Source: Varroa destructor (Eukaryota; Arthropoda; Arachnida; Mesostigmata; Varroidae). Taken from it: DNA of 64,000 nt. Made by a program: the position numbers and the translations under genes. Under the pieces are notes generated by a model, which saw nothing but the letters and a program-made list of their open reading frames with translations, had not been told where the DNA came from and made no database searches. Each line of letters begins with the position of its first letter. The stretch's first letter is position 1. Location of the stretch: the NCBI RefSeq assembly GCF_002443255.2, contig NW_019211456.1:28889341-28953340 (forward strand). Reading direction: 5' to 3'. Shown here piece after piece: positions 59,563 through 64,000 of this stretch.

Positions 59563-62040
59563 ACCATCCTTGTATGTACACGTGAGAGGGAAAAGAAAAC
59601 AAAGAATGAGATAGGATTTGAAAAAAGACTGAACTTTCCGTATAGGGAAACGCAAAACGTCGTACGACAGAAGCGATATATTGATGTTGACTGTAAAGAC
59701 GAATGTCGCACAAGAAGAGGAATAATGGTTTCTTGGTTAACTGATTGCCAGTATTTATAGCTACTATTATCAACGAACGAGCAAGTGGCAGTAGCTTGTG
59801 GAAATCTATCGCAGTTAAAAGTTTCGAGCCTTAAATCACGTTAAAGAATGTCGCATGTACTGTTTATAAGGGGAACATCAATGTACATCTTTGTACTATT
59901 GTAGTGTATCTTATTTAATTTTTGTCGTAAACCAATTTGTAGCGTAATCACATCTTAAGAACACCTACCAAATCAAAATTTGCTAATGTTCTTAGCGCTT
60001 TCGCGTTAATCTCAGGCGCAGTCGTGTCCCAAACACCCATTCGATTAAATATCCAGACTGCCAGATTGCTTTCAGAAGTTAAGGAACCCAGTTTCCAAAA
60101 ACGGGTCGGACAGACCACTAATTTGTCTTGTATTAGCGACTGGCTGTATGAATAACGTATTTATCGATGTTTTGTAGTAATTCTCGTTGCCACTATAGCA
60201 ATGACAGCAGTATTAACTAACGACGTGAGAGTGATGCATGTTGACTGCATGGGCACTACGGAAGTGTGTGCGGCGGCACATAAAACCAATACGCATTTTG
60301 TATTCGTTCTACATTTCTACCCTCGTACGAGAACGAGGCTAAAGGCCTGGCTACTACTGGCATTCATCCGCCGACCATGAAAATTGCAGGTTGGCCGAAC
60401 AGTGATACCTGCAGCGCACTTGGTACCCTATCCGGCGAAAGACTTCCGTTGCTCGTATTCGTTCCACTCAACTGATTGAGTTGTTACGGACGTTGACAAT
60501 AATAGTAAACAACAACAGCGCACCTCCTAAAAATGTAGCAGCTCCATTGACTCTCATGCAATATATTGGTCTTATGATGGATCAGCGAGCTGGCATAGTG
60601 CATTTGACGCTCGCGTCGTTCACTAGGTTCTGAGCAGGGTTTTTTTTTCGAAGGGTTGCACTGCCTCGGCGAACTGTGAGAAAAATATGAAACACCAGCT
60701 CAAAGTGTATCACGCTTAAGCTGCGTGATAGTTTTCCAGATGTGGAGCAAGAATCATAGTTCACAATTTTTTAAAAGACGTCCTTGAATTATCACTTCTA
60801 CTGGCTTTTAATTAAAGTTGTGGAGATTAAGCTAACATATGTAATTTAAGTTTCAATTTATTAGTATTTCTCCTATATACAATTTAGGTATTTACTTATG
60901 TCGAAATCACAGTCGGTATTAGTTTCCAACAAAATAGCTGGTACCTGTTGGTTGTCGCATAATTAGCTTTGTGGGGCTGATTCCATCATTTCTTTTTCCA
61001 GATCAGCACCCAATCCGAAGCTATAAGTGGCAAACACCTTTTCTGAATTGTAACTTTTTTTGGATCATACTGCTGCTGTTGTACCCTTTGTCCTTACCTA
61101 CGTTCTATAGTTGGTATATGGCGCTCTGACATCTGATTTCCGTATAATAAAGTGGGGTTCAGTTATTTCTTCTCCGGTCCTTTTGTCCTTTGTCCTCTCT
61201 CCGGTCCGGAAAACACCACTTGATCGATCTATGTAAGGCGAACGTCAAAACGCTAATTTTCTTTTTATGGAGGGTGTACAAAAAACATCCTTGATGGACC
61301 TTATAATATTTCAAAGCCAGTCTGTTTTGTCTAATATAATATAAATAGCAAATCCATTAATGTCCCTTTTTAAACAAGGACTAAAAATGAAAACGCAGAG
61401 TAATATATGCATGTGGGCTGAAAACCCATTGAAGACTCCTCGAAACTGCGTTTTGCCAGTGCAAGAGCTGCTTGTTGCTTGGGGGAGAGCCTCATCACTA
61501 ACATGTAGTAGAATATAGGCTAGAGCATAATCAGTCTCATCGATTACTGAGTGACAAGCGATGCAAACAGCACCGAGATAAGGCAGTAGCGCACATAGTT
61601 TCTCCAGATGCGAGGAATAATGAAAATCTACAGCGCATGAATATAGAAGATAAATACCTAGCTTTGTTTTTACAAAAGTTAATTTTACAAAAGACGCATC
61701 AACAGATCTATGAAGCGGTATAGTATCAGCACGCCATAGCAACGATTTTCCAATCCTCCAATTCGGGATCGAACCACATAATCCTCGTTGCTATATTTTT
61801 CTGAATGCACTACTTGCGAACCTGTATCTAATACTATATTTTGAAAGCGTATCGTGGACAATAAAGCTATAGAGTAAAAACCGTATCTTTTATTTGTCAT
61901 CAATAGAGTTATGTACAAAAAGAAAAAGTTTAAGCGCAATAACAGGTTCTCCATACACAGCAATTATATGGTCACTTATATTGGCACATATATACTTTCA
62001 ATCCCAACGATTTCAAATCGTTTGAGCCCAAATTAAATAG
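59563..62040. other. No supported gene
   Basis: Two overlapping minus-strand frames (61311-61742, 143 codons; 61685-61963, 92 codons) are the longest here but show no domain on either strand. The rest is AT-rich. Confidence 0.4.
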
Positions 62041-62237
62041 ACTGTGAAGAACGCAACGCGCATAGCTAACGAAGTTGACGAGGTTGATCTTCGTACGCAA
62101 AATTCTAGTCATGTTTCTCAGCTGCGCTATTTTCGCCACACATGTTCACATCGGACTGAATACAGAAGTGGACGAAGAAAGAAGAAATCACAGCTATGCC
62201 GTTTCGTCTCTAATTTGGATGAAGTAGATATCACTAG

Positions 62238-62414
62238 AATGCCGATAGCAGACCTGCTCAAACAGAAAAAGACTACGAGATTCTGCGCCTTATGCATTTC
62301 GCCTTCGCCATCATCGGCGCTAACGGTACCGTTGCCGATCTGGCCCGCCGACGCAGAGACCTCCGATGCGAGTACTCCTATCACTTCTACTACAACTCTA
62401 CTTCGCTCTGCTCT
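62238..62414 (+). CDS. Candidate internal exon with coding-like codon use
   Basis: After a pyrimidine-containing stretch ending CACTAG (62237), one frame is open to CTCT/GTAAAA at 62415. Its codons end mostly in C or G (for example CTG CGC, TTC GCC, ATC ATC GGC), unlike the surrounding DNA. The peptide contains M-H-F-A-F-A-I-I-G-A-N-G-T-V, a basic R-R-R-R, and Y-H-F-Y-Y-N-S-T-S with a possible N-glycosylation site. Another frame over 62044-62418 is also open but begins at GTG and uses less biased codons. I recognise no family. With the blocks to its right it suggests a plus-strand gene. Confidence 0.35.
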
Positions 62415-62419
62415 GTAAA

Positions 62420-62521
62420 ATGGAATGGTTCAGCTTTTTGATGCTAGTATCTTTGTGGATGTATGGGATGACCGCAGGAGATCCTAACCCGTTGGATCTC
62501 CTCCTGCCCCTTCTGCTGTAG
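62420..62521 (+). CDS. Candidate 33-codon frame with signal-peptide-like sequence
   Basis: AAAATGG gives a good start context. The peptide M-E-W-F-S-F-L-M-L-V-S-L-W-M-Y-G-M-T-A-G-D-P reads like a signal peptide with a cleavage-like A-G, followed by a short Leu-rich tail and TAG. It begins inside the intron predicted from the preceding block, so it could be an alternative first exon, a small secreted peptide or chance. GACCGCAG at 62471-62478 could act as an acceptor within it. Confidence 0.22.
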   Translation: MEWFSFLMLVSLWMYGMTAGDPNPLDLLLPLLL

Positions 62522-62603
62522 CCTCTTCGTTGAGGGCTCTTTTCCCTGCTCTTGCCAATGCTACCCTTAACCTCCTCGTTCTTTTCGGCCGTTCCTGTGC
62601 TAG

Positions 62604-62680
62604 GCAGCCACGCCAATGGCGGCCGTAGCCCCGGCCATAGCGGCCTTGGTGTTCAAGCCAAGGAATCTGCTGCACTCGAG
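62604..62680 (+). CDS. Candidate small exon between GTGCTAG acceptor and GAG/GTTAGT donor
   Basis: A strong pyrimidine tract (TTCTTTTCGGCCGTTCC) and TAG at 62603 precede 77 bases that are open in two frames, closing at CTCGAG/GTTAGT. One frame gives A-A-T-P-M-A-A-V-A-P-A-I-A-A-L-V-F-K-P-R-N with G/C-ending codons. The other gives S-H-A-N-G-G-R-S-P-G-H-S-G. Length and signals are typical of a small internal exon. No domain can be judged from 25 residues. Confidence 0.28.
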
Positions 62681-62748
62681 GTTAGTCGAGCGCATCGCAT
62701 TTATTTCCGGGAAAAGACGACTAAGGAGAGGGTGAATGAGGGGAAAAG

Positions 62749-62967
62749 ATGAAGCTGCACCAGCTGCTGTTACTGCTTCTGCTTCTTGCCTTGCCAGCTC
62801 AGTATGTAAGCCTAAGCGGCTACTGCTGCTGCTTTGCCACACTGTACGTGAAGGAAATTGGCTGGAGCAGCCTGGTCAACGGATCTTACGAGCCTATGAG
62901 CAGATCAAACCGTACAGCCACGACATCTGCAGCAGCATCTGAAGAAGCGCGTCAGTGGCCTCTCTGA
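62749..62967 (+). CDS. Candidate secreted peptide or first exon with Leu-rich signal peptide
   Basis: An ATG with A at -3 begins M-K-L-H-Q followed by eight Leu and A-L-P-A-Q, a textbook signal-peptide shape, in a GC-rich segment. The frame continues 72 codons with a Y-C-C-C cluster, L-Y-V-K-E-I-G-W and a Ser/Thr/Ala-rich end. GCTCA/GTATGT or TAT/GTAAGC, right after the signal peptide (near 62805), are good 5' splice sites, so the true exon may stop there. The Leu run is a CTG/CTT repeat and can arise by slippage. The L-Y-V-x-x-I-G-W phrase recalls TGF-beta family growth factors but the cysteine pattern does not fit. Confidence 0.35.
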   Translation: MKLHQLLLLLLLLALPAQYVSLSGYCCCFATLYVKEIGWSSLVNGSYEPMSRSNRTATTSAAASEEARQWPL

Positions 62968-63050
62968 ATTGGGCTGGACTGTAATGCCGGTCTACCAAGG
63001 CACTGAGCTTGTACTTTTTATCCACTCCAAGGCAGACAAGTACGAGTGTG
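62900..63050 (+). CDS. Candidate exon ending at a perfect GTGAGT donor
   Basis: A frame open from 62900 reads H-L-K-K-R-V-S-G-L-S-E-L-G-W-T-V-M-P-V and then E-L-V-L-F-I-H-S-K-A-D-K-Y-E-C-G. It meets TGTG/GTGAGT, a perfect 5' splice site, at 63050/63051. CTGCAG at 62929-62934 may be its acceptor. The codons are G/C-ending and the peptide looks globular. If spliced to the Leu-rich start it would make a small secreted protein whose remaining exons lie to the right. No family is recognised. Confidence 0.3.
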
Positions 63051-63329
63051 GTGAGTTATGGTCGACAGCGTCGTCGGCAACAGCGGCCCACGGTCGACAG
63101 CTTTGGCACACGAGGAACGATAAGAATTTGTCGAAGAAAAATCTGTTTCCTTTCAAACCGAATACGTCGTCGTTACATCACACAAGTGAGAGACCAGTAC
63201 TTCTCGTTCCTCTTTTCCATTCTCGTAAGTTCCTGTAGCCATTTTCCGCAAATTAGCCTTTACGCCGCGGTCTGCTGTCCACCTATTCTCGTTAGAAGTT
63301 GTCCTAGGCCTTGTATTTCGTGTTAGCCT

Positions 63330-64000
63330 GATTTACGTTGGCGGTAACCCGATAGTCCAGCTTCTTGAGGCTCGTTTCGACCTTAACTCGGTGATGTTAG
63401 TAACGGCCGCTAGCTAGTATACATATTGACAAACCTTGTTAGTTGTCGCTATTTGCAACGTTTCACACAGAAAGGTCATGCCCTTGTTTTCTGTCCCATG
63501 ATATGTTTCAGAACTTATTTCCCCTTGGTTTTCTGTAGATTCTAATGCCCGTACAATCTTCAGAACATTGCCTTTCTTATATAATGGGTATGGTAATGTG
63601 GAACGTTTGGATTGTTTAGCAATCTAAAAGTCCATCCGCTGCTCCTGGAGTCGACTGTTGGATATCGTTCATATGAAGTTCGCATGACACGTTTTCGTCC
63701 TATGATCTGTTGTGTTTTCTTTTTAATTCACTCGATTTTCAGGAGAAGGTTTCGTTTCTTTTTCAGCGCTCATTCTCCGTTTTTTATTAGCCGAACCTTT
63801 AAGAACGTAGTACATAAACTAATAATTCCTCCTTGCTGCTGGCCAAAACTTCCAGACACTACTTTGCTCGCGGCGCGACTCAGTGTTTTTCCTACTTCAT
63901 CCCTCAGCAATTCTCTTCAGGCGAAACAATTTGAATCCATATCGCCCCACTATTTGACAGAGGCTTTGAGAGAATGTTTGCTAATGCTTGCCTTCTGGTT
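63330..64000. other. Right edge, no supported gene
   Basis: Pyrimidine-rich on the plus strand with no ATG-led frame over 60 codons. If the 62-63 kb cluster is a gene, this would be its intron. Confidence 0.4.

Noticed and set aside
61311..61742. 143-codon minus-strand frame as a retrotransposon protein
   Set aside because: I tried reading both strands as gypsy or copia pol and found no catalytic or zinc-binding motif.
61760..61790. GGTTCGATCCC on the minus strand, an exact tRNA B-box
   Set aside because: The flanking bases do not form a T-arm or acceptor stem and there is no A-box at the right distance upstream.
62840..62880. L-Y-V-K-E-I-G-W phrase resembling TGF-beta family ligands
   Set aside because: The cystine-knot cysteine spacing and the following W-I-x-A-P-x-G-Y segment are absent.

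Overview
This is a stretch of animal (metazoan) nuclear DNA, most likely arthropod. The evidence is indirect. The longest open frame is 210 codons, there are no operons or bacterial ribosome-binding sites, the base composition is AT-rich with scattered GC-richer islands, and simple repeats and splice-type signals are common. The only protein families I can recognise are decayed cut-and-paste transposons of kinds common in arthropods. I saw no rRNA, tRNA, CRISPR array, prophage or integron.

Three features rest on real protein-family similarity. (1) A dead mariner transposase lies on the minus strand at 27999-28828; it is recognisable from the W-F helix region to the C-terminal end and has frameshifts, stops and lost catalytic residues. 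(2, 3) Two relics of another Tc1/mariner-superfamily (IS630-type) transposase lie back to back at 49897-50160 (minus) and 50445-50709 (plus). Both are broken.

Everything else that looks coding is tentative. GC-richer islands sit near 5.2, 10.2, 11.6-12.7, 13.5-14.1, 17.3-18.4, 20.2, 29.3-30, 33.6-34, 35.6-37, 37.6-38.5, 38.8-39.6, 43.2-44, 46.6-47, 47.8-48.6, 51, 59 and 62-63 kb. Many carry a short frame with an ATG in fair context, or an open frame beside a consensus splice site. I list the better ones as candidate exons at low confidence, because random sequence of this composition also gives plausible-looking frames. The most promising is the plus-strand cluster at 62.2-63.05 kb: an acceptor- and donor-bounded GC-rich frame, two ATG frames beginning with signal-peptide-like segments, and a perfect GTGAGT donor at the end. 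A gene running off the right edge would explain it.

Non-coding structure includes two strong hairpins (41442-41501 and 49012-49062), a 15-bp inverted repeat with a third partial copy nearby (15608-15651), a GGTC tetranucleotide array inside an open frame (39007-39061), a CAA/CAG/AAC-rich block (39350-39570), an (AT)16 run, a G15 tract, and three tandem GTAAAC units. The remainder reads as intergenic or intronic sequence. No complete, named gene can be assigned from sequence alone.
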